Below, one piece after another: positions 51,319-59,962 of a DNA stretch of 64,000 bases. Below the pieces are notes generated by a model. That model was given only the letters and a program-made list of their open reading frames with translations, was not told the DNA's origin and did not search any database. Positions within the stretch are counted from its first letter, which is position 1. Each line of letters opens with the position of its first letter. Source of the stretch: CAYSCZ01 sp964429655 (GTDB taxonomy: Bacteria > Bacteroidota > Bacteroidia > Cytophagales > Cyclobacteriaceae); contig CAYSCZ010000001.1 of assembly GCA_964429655.1 (NCBI GenBank), forward strand, positions 79,838 to 143,837, given 5' to 3'. A program made the position numbers and the translations under genes.

Positions 51319-52152
51319 ATGCTGCAGAGACTTTTTTGTCTGGTATTTTTTATGCCTGGCATACTTTATAGTCAGGATGATGCCACCATTGATGAATTAT
51401 TTAAGGTTGAATACACTACTCCATTAACCATTGATTTAGATACCGCCCAGGATCATATTGTTCAGCCAAAGGAGAAGAAAAAGAAAAAAAAAGTTTTTTA
51501 TGGATTGAAAACCAAAAAGGGTTTTAATAAGCGACGATTTCGAGGAAAAATGATAGTAGAACGTTTTAGGTGTCTTAAAGAGTTTGATACAGAAACGCTT
51601 GATCCTTATCTAAGAGAAATCTATTACTACAATACAAAAAGAAGAAAGATTATAAAAACCACAAGTTTTGACCCGGAAAAAGGCTATATCCTACACGGGC
51701 CTTATATTAAAACCTATGATGAACAGCTAATCCATAAAGGCATGTTTTATAAAGGTGTAAAGCATGGGCGATGGGTAAAACTAAACAGTTATGACATTCT
51801 TACCGATAAAAAACATTTCTATAAAGGCTGGCCTAAAGAAGCACGAATAGCTTATTATGATGTAGAAAAAACCAAGATGAAGGAGATGATCCCTATACAC
51901 TATGGCGAGAAAAATGGGGATTATTATGCTTATCATAAGAATGGTGAGCTGGCGGTAGAAGGCCAATATCAATTCAACCAAAAAGTGGGCATGTGGAAAG
52001 AATATTACCCAACGGCTCGTCGGCGTACAAAGAGGATCATCAAATATCCTGATAAGCCTTTTGATGAGGAAACCGAACCTTATATAATGCGTGAATACAG
52101 CATATCTGGTGAACTAATTTATGATCATAAAAAGCAGCAGGCCAGAAAGTAA
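51319..52152 (+). CDS. Secreted MORN/YwqK-like repeat protein
   Basis: About 277 residues. ATG at 51319 gives a clear signal peptide (MLQRLFCLVFFMPGILYSQDD); an in-frame TTG at 51280 does not. A basic stretch KEKKKKKKVFYG follows, then MORN-like repeats where short beta hairpins carry YxxG or HGxW: HGPYIKTYDEQLIHKGMFY, GVKHGRWVKL, YGEKNGDYYAYHKNGELAVEGQYQ, GMWKEYYP. Bacteroidota YwqK-type repeat proteins are found in toxin-antitoxin loci or as envelope proteins; no partner gene is adjacent here. Function unknown. Confidence 0.75.
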   Translation: MLQRLFCLVFFMPGILYSQDDATIDELFKVEYTTPLTIDLDTAQDHIVQPKEKKKKKKVFYGLKTKKGFNKRRFRGKMIVERFRCLKEFDTETLDPYLREIYYYNTKRRKIIKTTSFDPEKGYILHGPYIKTYDEQLIHKGMFYKGVKHGRWVKLNSYDILTDKKHFYKGWPKEARIAYYDVEKTKMKEMIPIHYGEKNGDYYAYHKNGELAVEGQYQFNQKVGMWKEYYPTARRRTKRIIKYPDKPFDEETEPYIMREYSISGELIYDHKKQQARK

Positions 52153-52155
52153 GAA

Positions 52156-52512
52156 TTAATAAAAAGCATCTTCAAAATGTGCCAGCTCATTGGTTTCAAC
52201 ATTGATGGCAATGATGTCGAATCGCACGTTATGCCTCCAATCCTTTTCCCGCACATAATGTGCGGATGCTTTTAAAATCATATTTTTTTGATTATCAGTC
52301 ACAAAATCCTCAGGATGGCCAAAATCATTATTAGAGCGTGTTTTTACTTCTACAAACACCATTAATTCTTCATTGACAACAATTAAGTCAATTTCTGAAC
52401 GCCCATATCTGTAATTTCTTTGTAACACGCTAAACCCTGAATAATTTAAATAGGCTTCCGCAGTCCGCTCTCCTTTTTTTCCTAATTCCTTTGATTGGTG
52501 ATTCTCTGGCAT
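52156..52512 (-). CDS. YraN family protein (UPF0102), nuclease-like fold
   Basis: A 118-residue protein with the restriction-endonuclease-like signature: GKKGERTAEAYLNYSGFSVLQRNYRYGRSEIDLIV, LMVFVEVKTRSNNDFGHPED. The E...D...ExK arrangement of Asp and Glu-Val-Lys matches predicted nucleases of the UPF0102 family. The in vivo role is unclear. It is a single minus-strand gene, convergent with the secreted MORN-like gene and divergent from manA. Confidence 0.92.
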   Translation of the reverse strand: MPENHQSKELGKKGERTAEAYLNYSGFSVLQRNYRYGRSEIDLIVVNEELMVFVEVKTRSNNDFGHPEDFVTDNQKNMILKASAHYVREKDWRHNVRFDIIAINVETNELAHFEDAFY

Positions 52513-52553
52513 AATAAACTACTATCTTTGACCAGGATGAAAATTAATAAGTA

Positions 52554-53525
52554 ATGCTCTATCCATTAAAATTTAAAACCATCTTCAAGGAGAAAATTTG
52601 GGGTGGACAGAAAATTAAAACATACCTGGGAAAAGATTTTAATCCATTACATAACTGTGGGGAAACATGGGAATTATCGGGAGTTGAAGGAAATGTGTCT
52701 ATAGTAAAAGAAGGAGATTTTCAGGGGAAAAAGATTAGCTCGCTTATTGAACAGTTTAAAGACTCACTCCTGGGTAATAAAATTTATCGGAAATATAAGA
52801 ACGAATTCCCTTTACTGGTGAAATTTATAGATGCCAGAGAAGATCTTTCCATACAGGTACACCCTGATGACACGTTGGCAAAAGAAAGGCATAATAGCCC
52901 GGGAAAAACAGAGATGTGGTATATCATTCAGGCCGATGAAGGGGCAAAACTCATCACAGGTTTCAATCAACCAGTTACCAGAGAGCAGTATTTGGAAACC
53001 TTTCAACAAGGAAGAATAAAAGAAATCCTGAATATTGAGAAGGTTTATTCGGATGATGTATTCTACATACCTGCCGGCAGGGTTCATACAATTGGGAAAG
53101 GTATTTTACTGGCTGAGATTCAACAGTCTTCAGATGTGACTTACCGTATTTATGATTTCGATCGTATTGATTCAAATGGCAATAAAAGGGAATTACATGT
53201 TGAGCAGGCTCAGGATGCGATAGATTATAACTATTATGATCATTATAAAACAAATTATAATAAGTCACTGTCAAATGTAAATCTGGTTGACCAAAAGTAT
53301 TTTACAACAAACAAGATCAGGCTGCATGGAAAAGACGAAAAAGATTTCAGTGCGATCGATTCATTTGTGGTCTACATCTGCATTGAAGGTAGTTTTAGTT
53401 TAGGCTTTGAAAATAAAAGAATTTTTGGAAAAAAAGGCGAAGTTGTACTTGTGCCTGCTTGCATAAAAAAATATGAATTAACCTCCGGGGTTGGTTGCAC
53501 ATTGCTTGAAACCTATATTAGCTAG
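52554..53525 (+). CDS. manA: Type I mannose-6-phosphate isomerase
   Basis: Interconverts mannose-6-phosphate and fructose-6-phosphate with a zinc ion. 323 residues, two cupin domains. Metal motif SIQVHPDDTLAKERH and SPGKTEMWYI (His, His, Glu), later FYIPAGRVHTIGKGILLAEIQQSSDVTYRIYDFDR. The short bacterial class (about 320 residues) fits. It feeds GDP-mannose for polysaccharides. lipB starts 10 bases later, so it may be co-transcribed. Confidence 0.95.
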   Translation: MLYPLKFKTIFKEKIWGGQKIKTYLGKDFNPLHNCGETWELSGVEGNVSIVKEGDFQGKKISSLIEQFKDSLLGNKIYRKYKNEFPLLVKFIDAREDLSIQVHPDDTLAKERHNSPGKTEMWYIIQADEGAKLITGFNQPVTREQYLETFQQGRIKEILNIEKVYSDDVFYIPAGRVHTIGKGILLAEIQQSSDVTYRIYDFDRIDSNGNKRELHVEQAQDAIDYNYYDHYKTNYNKSLSNVNLVDQKYFTTNKIRLHGKDEKDFSAIDSFVVYICIEGSFSLGFENKRIFGKKGEVVLVPACIKKYELTSGVGCTLLETYIS

Positions 53526-53534
53526 ACTTTCTTC

Positions 53535-54269
53535 ATGAATTATCATTTAAACCACATGGTTGAATATATCGATGTAGGAGCAATTGATTTTCGCGAAGCA
53601 TGGGACTATCAGGAAAAGCTATTCAACACAATAATTGATGTTAAAATAAACAACCGGAAGAGGAGTGTAGATTCACAACATAGGACACCTAATTACTTGA
53701 TATTTTGTTGCCACCCGCACGTTTATACTTTAGGTAAAAGTGGTGATATTAAAAATCTGTTGGTTACTGACGATGAATTAAAAAAAGGCCAAATATCGTT
53801 TTATCATACCAATCGCGGAGGCGATATAACCTATCACGGTCCCGGGCAGATTGTTGCATATCCAATTTTTGACCTGGAAAATTTCTTTACAGATATTCAT
53901 AAATATTTGAGGTGCCTGGAAGAGACAGTCATTCTGACACTAGCGGAACTTGGTGTAAAAGCTGGAAGATTGAAAGGATTAACAGGCGTTTGGCTAGACC
54001 CGGACAACAATATAAAATCAAGAAAAATTTGTGCCCTGGGTGTTAAGACCAGCCGATGGGTTGCTATGCATGGATTAGCATTTAATGTAACCTCTGATTT
54101 AAATTATTTTAACAAAATCGTGCCTTGTGGCATAAAAAATAGAGCCGTTACCTCTTTGCAAAATGAATTGAGTTATCCTGTTGACATCGAAGCGATAAAA
54201 ACAATATTGAAAGACAATTTTCAAAAAGTATTTGATATTGAATACAAAAATACAACAGACAGTATATGA
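53535..54269 (+). CDS. lipB: Octanoyl-[acyl-carrier-protein]:protein octanoyltransferase
   Basis: Moves octanoyl groups from ACP to lipoyl domains, first step of lipoate synthesis. 244 residues: HVYTLGKSG, TNRGGDITYHGPGQIVAYPIFDL, KICALGVKTSRWVAMHGLAFNV with the conserved Lys, and the catalytic Cys in IVPCGIKNRAVTS. The last four bases overlap the start of the next gene (ATGA). lipA is not in the window. Confidence 0.96.
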   Translation: MNYHLNHMVEYIDVGAIDFREAWDYQEKLFNTIIDVKINNRKRSVDSQHRTPNYLIFCCHPHVYTLGKSGDIKNLLVTDDELKKGQISFYHTNRGGDITYHGPGQIVAYPIFDLENFFTDIHKYLRCLEETVILTLAELGVKAGRLKGLTGVWLDPDNNIKSRKICALGVKTSRWVAMHGLAFNVTSDLNYFNKIVPCGIKNRAVTSLQNELSYPVDIEAIKTILKDNFQKVFDIEYKNTTDSI

Positions 54270-54982
54270 TTGAAGACCTAAAAGATTTAATAATACTAGA
54301 TATAGAAACAGTTTCTGAAAAGCCGGATTTTGATCAGCTTGATTATAGGTTCAAAGAATTATGGGAAAAAAAAGCCTCCTTTTTAAAAAATGAACAGGGG
54401 CATTCAATAGCAGAGCAGTACTTTGACAGAGCAGCTATCTATGCTGAGTTTGGTAAAATAATAACCATAGCACTGGGTTATTTTCAACAATCCAAAGGAG
54501 ATATTTCTTTGAGAATTAAATCATGTACCAGCCATAGTGAACCGGAATTATTAAATGAGTTTGTATCGATCGTTAAAAATTTTGATAAAGGCAATCTCAG
54601 GCTCTGCGCTCACAACGGGAAAGAATTTGATTATCCATATATATGCAGGCGACTGCTGGTCAATCGGATGGATATTCCTGAATGCTTGAATATAAGAGGT
54701 AAAAAGCCATGGGAGGTAAACCATATCGACACAATGGAGATGTGGAAGTTTGGAGATTATAAAAGTTATTCCTCGCTTGACTTATTAACCGCTGTTTTAA
54801 GCATTCCCTCCAGTAAACAGGATATCGATGGCAGCCAGGTAAATACGGTTTATTATCATCAAAATGGATTGGATAAGATTAGTAAATACTGCCAGAATGA
54901 TGTGATAGCTACCGCAAATCTATACCTTCGCCTTAATAACCATACGATTTTAACCCCTCACCAAATCATCACCTTGAATTAA
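54266..54982 (+). CDS. Predicted PolB-like 3'-5' exonuclease
   Basis: A 238-residue protein of the DnaQ/PolB exonuclease superfamily. Metal-binding acidic residues: LIILDIETVSE near residue 8 (Exo I), LCAHNGKEFDYPYICRRLL near 120 (Exo II) and CQNDVIATANLY near 212 (Exo III with the Asp). So the active site looks complete. It is not fused to a polymerase. It overlaps lipB by four bases and rnr by one, suggesting one operon. An RNA or DNA substrate is possible; rnr downstream hints at nucleic-acid turnover. Confidence 0.85.
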   Translation: MIEDLKDLIILDIETVSEKPDFDQLDYRFKELWEKKASFLKNEQGHSIAEQYFDRAAIYAEFGKIITIALGYFQQSKGDISLRIKSCTSHSEPELLNEFVSIVKNFDKGNLRLCAHNGKEFDYPYICRRLLVNRMDIPECLNIRGKKPWEVNHIDTMEMWKFGDYKSYSSLDLLTAVLSIPSSKQDIDGSQVNTVYYHQNGLDKISKYCQNDVIATANLYLRLNNHTILTPHQIITLN

Positions 54983-57129
54983 TGTCTAAAAAGAAAAGAA
55001 AAAAAATAAGATCAAAGAGAGGAAGAATAGTCAATCTGGAGGTCTCCTTGCTGGATTTTTTAAATAGTAATATTGAAAAAAGTTTTAGCATCCGTCAGCT
55101 TGACAAAGCCATGGATGCCAATACCAAGCATGAAAAACTAATCCTGAAAAATACCATCCTCGATTTAGCAGAAGAAGGAAAAATAAGAAGACTGATGAAT
55201 GATCATTTCATGAGCATTGAAGAAACTGATGACTATGTAGGTGTGGTAGACCATGTGAATGCAAAATTTGCCTATGTTGTGGTAAAGGAATTGGAAAACG
55301 ACATCTGGGTATCATCAAGAAATTTAAATGGTGCGATTCATGGAGATGAAGTACAGGCTAGAATAACAAAACAAACAAGGTCAGGAAAAAATCCCGAAGG
55401 TAAAGTTATAAAAACTGTAAGACGAAGCAGGGATACACTCGTAGGAAGGGTCGAGCTTTCACCGAGTTTTGCTTTTGTAATACCGGATAGCAGAAACATT
55501 TATTTTGATGTATTTGTGTACCCGGAAAAGACCTTAAATGCCAGGAATAACGATAAAGTCATAGTTAAGATAAAGAAGTGGGCTACCTCCGGACGAAATC
55601 CCGAGGGAGAGATCATAAGCATCCTGGGCCCGGCGGGAGATAACGAGGCTGAGATACACTCCATTATGGCAGAGTTTGAGCTTCCTTTCGAATTTCCTGA
55701 GAAAGTTGAGCAAGCTGCAGAAAAAATAAAGAGCGGATTTACTAAACAGCAAATCAGGCATAGAAGGGATTTCAGGGAAGTTTGCACCTTCACCATCGAT
55801 CCGGATGACGCCAAGGATTTTGATGATGCCCTTTCCGTTAAATTTCTTGGAGATGGTAGTTATGAAATAGGCGTTCACATAGCAGATGTAACGCATTATG
55901 TAAAACCCGATACGTTATTGGAAGAGGAGGCTTACAACAGGGCAACCTCGGTTTACCTGGTGGATAGAACCATACCGATGCTTCCTGAGCGGTTATCAAA
56001 TGACCTTTGTTCACTACGTCCCAGGGAAGATCGGTTAACTTTTGCTGCGGTATTTGTTTTAAGTGAGCATGGAATGGTGATTAACGAATGGTTTGGCAGA
56101 ACAATCATCCACTCTGATCATAGATTCTCGTACGAAGAGGCGCAGGCAGTTATTGAAAGCGAAGAGGGGCCCTATTCCAGGGAATTAACCGTATTAAATA
56201 ACCTTGCCAAGAAAATACGAGATAAAAGGTTTAAATCTGGAGCGATTAACTTTGAAACAGTTGAAGTGAAATTTCAGTTAAACGACCGTGGTAAACCTTT
56301 AGGAATTATACCTAAAGTGAGGAAAGATGCGCATAAACTTATAGAGGAATTTATGCTGTTAGCCAATAAGCATGTCGCTGAATACGTGTTCGGGAAAAAT
56401 GACGGTGAAAAAACGTTCGTGTACAGAACACACGGCGATCCTGATCCGGAAAAGCTGGAAAATTTTGCGGGTTTTGCCACCAGGTTTGGTCATAAGCTTG
56501 ACCTGTTATCTGACATTTCTAGAGCCCTTAATCAACTACTTTCCAAAATTGAAGGCAAGCCAGAACAAAACGTGTTAGAGTCATTGGCAGTCCGGTCAAT
56601 GGCGAAAGCTAAATACACCACCACCCCGGATAAACACTTCGGTTTGGCTTTTGAACATTATACCCATTTTACATCTCCTATCAGAAGGTATCCCGACATG
56701 ATGGTTCACCGGGCTTTACAGCATTATCTTGACGGAGGCAAGTCCTTGAATAAAAATGAATATGAAGATCGATGCATACATTCGTCAGAGCGGGAAAAAA
56801 GAGCCAGCGATGCCGAAAGGGCTTCAATAAAGTTTAAGCAGGTTGAATTTATGGAATTGCAGGAAGAAACAGATTTCTCCGGCATTGTTTCTGGTGTTAC
56901 CGAGTGGGGCATATTCGTAGAGATTGTTGATTTTAAGGTGGAAGGAATGGTTAGGCTGGCAGATATGAAAGATGATTTCTATCAATACGATGATAAAAAC
57001 TATCGAATTGTTGGTAGAAATAATAAAAAGATGATCACGCTTGGCGATAAAGTAAAAGTCAGGGTTGTCAAGACAGATATTGATAGAAGAACGATCGATT
57101 TGGAATTTATAAATGATGATGAAGCATAG
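54982..57129 (+). CDS. rnr: Ribonuclease R
   Basis: Processive 3'-5' exoribonuclease that degrades structured RNA. 715 residues: basic N-terminus MSKKKRKKIRSKRGR, winged helix region (about 20-75), cold-shock domains (about 80-240), the RNB catalytic domain with TIDPDDAKDFDDALSV and IHIADVTHYV-like GVHIADVTHYV (four acidic metal ligands), HFTSPIRRYPDMMVHR, and a C-terminal S1 domain (about 630-710). Start overlaps the exonuclease gene by one base, and its end overlaps the polyprenyl synthase start. Confidence 0.96.
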   Translation: MSKKKRKKIRSKRGRIVNLEVSLLDFLNSNIEKSFSIRQLDKAMDANTKHEKLILKNTILDLAEEGKIRRLMNDHFMSIEETDDYVGVVDHVNAKFAYVVVKELENDIWVSSRNLNGAIHGDEVQARITKQTRSGKNPEGKVIKTVRRSRDTLVGRVELSPSFAFVIPDSRNIYFDVFVYPEKTLNARNNDKVIVKIKKWATSGRNPEGEIISILGPAGDNEAEIHSIMAEFELPFEFPEKVEQAAEKIKSGFTKQQIRHRRDFREVCTFTIDPDDAKDFDDALSVKFLGDGSYEIGVHIADVTHYVKPDTLLEEEAYNRATSVYLVDRTIPMLPERLSNDLCSLRPREDRLTFAAVFVLSEHGMVINEWFGRTIIHSDHRFSYEEAQAVIESEEGPYSRELTVLNNLAKKIRDKRFKSGAINFETVEVKFQLNDRGKPLGIIPKVRKDAHKLIEEFMLLANKHVAEYVFGKNDGEKTFVYRTHGDPDPEKLENFAGFATRFGHKLDLLSDISRALNQLLSKIEGKPEQNVLESLAVRSMAKAKYTTTPDKHFGLAFEHYTHFTSPIRRYPDMMVHRALQHYLDGGKSLNKNEYEDRCIHSSEREKRASDAERASIKFKQVEFMELQEETDFSGIVSGVTEWGIFVEIVDFKVEGMVRLADMKDDFYQYDDKNYRIVGRNNKKMITLGDKVKVRVVKTDIDRRTIDLEFINDDEA

Positions 57130-58096
57130 CATAAAAGAGTTTCAAACGCATATAGAAAATGCTATAAACAACATTGATCTTAAAGGAAAACCAATAGGAT
57201 TGTATGAACCTATAAAATATGTGATGGATCTTGGAGGCAAGAGGTTGAGGCCTTTGTTGGGATTGATAGGCTACACACTTTTCAAAGAAGATTATAAACG
57301 CATCATCAATCCTGTCCTAGCGGTAGAGTTATTTCATAATTTCACTTTAGTTCATGACGACATTATGGATGAAGCACCACTAAGAAGAGGCCAGAAGACT
57401 GTGCATAAGAGATGGAGTCATAATAAAGCAATCCTTTCAGGAGATGTTATGTTAATCAAATCTTATCAATTGCTGACGGAAGTTGAATCAAATCTTTTGC
57501 CATGGGTTCTTGACAGGTTTAACACAAGTGCTATAGAAGTATGCGCCGGTCAGGAATATGATATGGAATTCGAGTCTATGACTGAGGTTACAGAAGATCA
57601 GTACCTTGAGATGATTCGCCTGAAAACAGCGGTCCTTTTAGGATTTAGCCTTGAATTAGGTGGGATTTTAGCAAATCAAAATGAACTTATAACCAATAAA
57701 TTGTTTTCATTTGGAACCAATATAGGTGTTGGTTTCCAGATAAAAGATGACTTTCTTGATGTCTATGCAGACACCAGTAAATTTGGTAAGCAAAATGGTG
57801 GCGATATTATCGCCAATAAAAAAACTTTTTTATTGATTGAGGCACTTAAGAATGCAAATAAAAAACAGCATAAAGCTTTGGTAGACTGGCTTAAATGCAA
57901 AGTCTTTGACAAAGAGGAGAAAGTAAGGTCGGTAAAAAATCTATACAATGAGATTGGGGTAAAGGCAATAGCCACTGATCGAATGAACTGTTATTTTGAA
58001 AGAGCATTTCAAAATTTAAATGAAATAGATTGCGAGGATGATCGAAAGGAGGACCTAAGATCATTTGCCAAATATTTGATTGACAGAGAGCATTAA
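57113..58096 (+). CDS. Polyprenyl (trans-isoprenyl) diphosphate synthase
   Basis: Chain-elongating prenyltransferase. 327 residues with the first Asp-rich motif LVHDDIMDEAPLRRG and the second GFQIKDDFLDVYAD, plus GGKRLRPLLGLIGY and GDVMLIKSY. It condenses isopentenyl diphosphate onto an allylic diphosphate; chain length cannot be read from sequence, but farnesyl-to-octaprenyl for quinones or undecaprenyl-type lipids is likely. Three in-frame ATGs lie at 57113, 57116 and 57119, all inside the rnr end (up to 17-base overlap). Confidence 0.9.
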   Translation: MMMKHSIKEFQTHIENAINNIDLKGKPIGLYEPIKYVMDLGGKRLRPLLGLIGYTLFKEDYKRIINPVLAVELFHNFTLVHDDIMDEAPLRRGQKTVHKRWSHNKAILSGDVMLIKSYQLLTEVESNLLPWVLDRFNTSAIEVCAGQEYDMEFESMTEVTEDQYLEMIRLKTAVLLGFSLELGGILANQNELITNKLFSFGTNIGVGFQIKDDFLDVYADTSKFGKQNGGDIIANKKTFLLIEALKNANKKQHKALVDWLKCKVFDKEEKVRSVKNLYNEIGVKAIATDRMNCYFERAFQNLNEIDCEDDRKEDLRSFAKYLIDREH

Positions 58097-58873
58097 CTAA
58101 GGATGCGGTAGTGCAAGCCTTTTAAAATAATCTACTGATTTTATCAGACGGGATCCATACCATGAAAACAGCTCTCCATCAACCAAACTTATTGATGATT
58201 TGGGAAATAGTTCCCTGAACCTTTCAAGATGTTTTTCATTGAAAGGATATGGCTCTGAGGATAGAAAAACCTTATCCGGATCAAAGTTTCTTAAATCATC
58301 TTCTTCAAGGACTGGATACCTTGGTGTATTTTTTAATAAATTGTTAAAACCTAGATGATCTAGCATGCTATTAATGAAGTTATTGCCTCCTACAACCATA
58401 TACGGTTTCATCCATATGAAATAAAGTATATTCCCGGAGCATTTATTCTTTAATTGATTAAATCCATTTTCTATCTGATAAATAATAGAACTTGCTGTTG
58501 ACTCAGTCTGAAAAATTTTACCAAATGACTTAATCATTTCTAATGCATCAGATAGATTATTAACATTGGAAGTCCAGACAGGATATTCTAACTTTAACTT
58601 TTCAATTCCTTCTTTGTAGTTCTCTTCTTTATTCGCAATGATTATGTCGGGATCAAGTCCCCTTATTCTATCAAAATGGAATCGTTTTGTCCCGCCCACA
58701 ATGGTTTTTTGATTTCTTAAGTGAGCAGGACGAACACAAAATTTGGTGACCCCTACAATTTTGTTGTCCAAGCCTAAATCAACAAGAAGTTCTGATAAGG
58801 AAGGAACCAGGGATACGATATTTAATACTTTATTAGGTATGGCAACAGTAGCCCCTAATTGATCTTTTACAAT
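58097..58873 (-). CDS. Helical-backbone metal receptor / BtuF-like ABC binding protein (ATT start)
   Basis: Substrate-binding protein of the TroA/BtuF superfamily, typical of cobalamin or siderophore uptake. The frame from a TTG at 58771 begins at DNKIVGVTKFC, too late: upstream in the same frame lie KDQLGATVAIPNKV and IVSLVPSLSELLVDLGL, the conserved first strand and helix of the family, back to an in-frame stop. No ATG, GTG or TTG exists there, but ATT at 58873 sits four bases after the M42 stop and would give MVKDQLGATVAIP, as homologues begin. Other features: VGGTKRFHFDRIRGLDPDIIIANKEEN, YPVWTSNVNNL. No signal peptide is encoded. About 258 residues. Confidence 0.72.
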   Translation of the reverse strand: MVKDQLGATVAIPNKVLNIVSLVPSLSELLVDLGLDNKIVGVTKFCVRPAHLRNQKTIVGGTKRFHFDRIRGLDPDIIIANKEENYKEGIEKLKLEYPVWTSNVNNLSDALEMIKSFGKIFQTESTASSIIYQIENGFNQLKNKCSGNILYFIWMKPYMVVGGNNFINSMLDHLGFNNLLKNTPRYPVLEEDDLRNFDPDKVFLSSEPYPFNEKHLERFRELFPKSSISLVDGELFSWYGSRLIKSVDYFKRLALPHP

Positions 58874-58877
58874 GCTT

Positions 58878-59948
58878 TCAGTCGAAATAGCTTAAGTTCT
58901 GGTCTGCTTTTATAGTAACTACCACCTGATATATCAATTCAATGACTTTTTCGATGTCATCCTTGCTTGCCATCTCCACTGTTGTATGCATATATTTTAA
59001 TGGCAATGAAATTAGTGCGGAGGCTACACCACTATTGGAGTATGCAAAAGCATCCGTATCTGTTCCGGTAAACCTTGATGAAGCAAGCCTTTGAAAAGCA
59101 ATTTCTTTTCCTTTGGCAGTCTGTATTATCAATTCCTGCACTTTATGATGTACAGCAGGGGCATAGGAAATAACAGGTCCCTTGCCAGCTTTCAGGTCAC
59201 CCTCCTGTTTTTTATCGTACATTGGTGAGGTAGTATCATGGCATACATCGGTTACAATAGCCATATTTGGGATTATTCGATTAGCGATCATTTCTGCGCC
59301 GCGTAACCCAACTTCTTCCTGAACCGCATTAACTGCATATAATCCAATTGGCAGTGTATGATTGCTTTCTTTTATTTTTCTGAGTACCTCTGCTATCATA
59401 AACCCACCTATTCTATTGTCGAGCGCCCTGCCAACAAGATATTTCTCGTTTAATTCCGTTAGTTCATCTTCATAAGTTATTACCGATCCAACATGAATAC
59501 CGAGTTTTTCTACCTCTTCTTTCGACTCGCATCCTACATCAATGAAAATATTTTTTAAGGAAGGCACTTCTTCATTTTTGCTTTTCCTGACGTGTATGGC
59601 AGGCCACCCAAATACACCTTTCACCAAACCTTTTGCAGTATGAATATTTACTCTTTTGGAAGGGGCTATTTGATGGTCAGAGCCTCCATTTCTAATCACA
59701 TAAATATAACCTTCATCTGTGATATGATTTACATACCAGGAAATCTCATCTGCATGGGCTTCTATCACTACTTTAAAATCAGCTTTTGGATTTAATACTG
59801 CGACGGCCGAACCATAAGTATCAGTATAATGGTCGTCACAAAATTTGGAGACATAATCCAACCAGATTTTTTGCCCTGAATATTCGAAACCTGTTGGTGA
59901 GGGGTTGTTAAGATAGCGGTATAAGAATTCTTTACTTTTTTTATCCAT
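58878..59948 (-). CDS. M42-family metallopeptidase
   Basis: Cytoplasmic dinuclear zinc aminopeptidase of the TET/FrvX family, which trims small peptides. 356 residues with metal ligands EAHADEISWYV (His), GRALDNRIGGFM (Asp), AVQEEVGLRGAEM (catalytic Glu pair), VTDVCHDTTS (Asp) and KYMHTTVEMAS (His). The domain with the PDZ-like insertion matches the family length. It lies four bases before the metal-receptor-type gene, so they are probably co-transcribed. Its exact peptide substrates are not known. Confidence 0.93.
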   Translation of the reverse strand: MDKKSKEFLYRYLNNPSPTGFEYSGQKIWLDYVSKFCDDHYTDTYGSAVAVLNPKADFKVVIEAHADEISWYVNHITDEGYIYVIRNGGSDHQIAPSKRVNIHTAKGLVKGVFGWPAIHVRKSKNEEVPSLKNIFIDVGCESKEEVEKLGIHVGSVITYEDELTELNEKYLVGRALDNRIGGFMIAEVLRKIKESNHTLPIGLYAVNAVQEEVGLRGAEMIANRIIPNMAIVTDVCHDTTSPMYDKKQEGDLKAGKGPVISYAPAVHHKVQELIIQTAKGKEIAFQRLASSRFTGTDTDAFAYSNSGVASALISLPLKYMHTTVEMASKDDIEKVIELIYQVVVTIKADQNLSYFD

Positions 59949-59962
59949 AATATTTATTTAAG

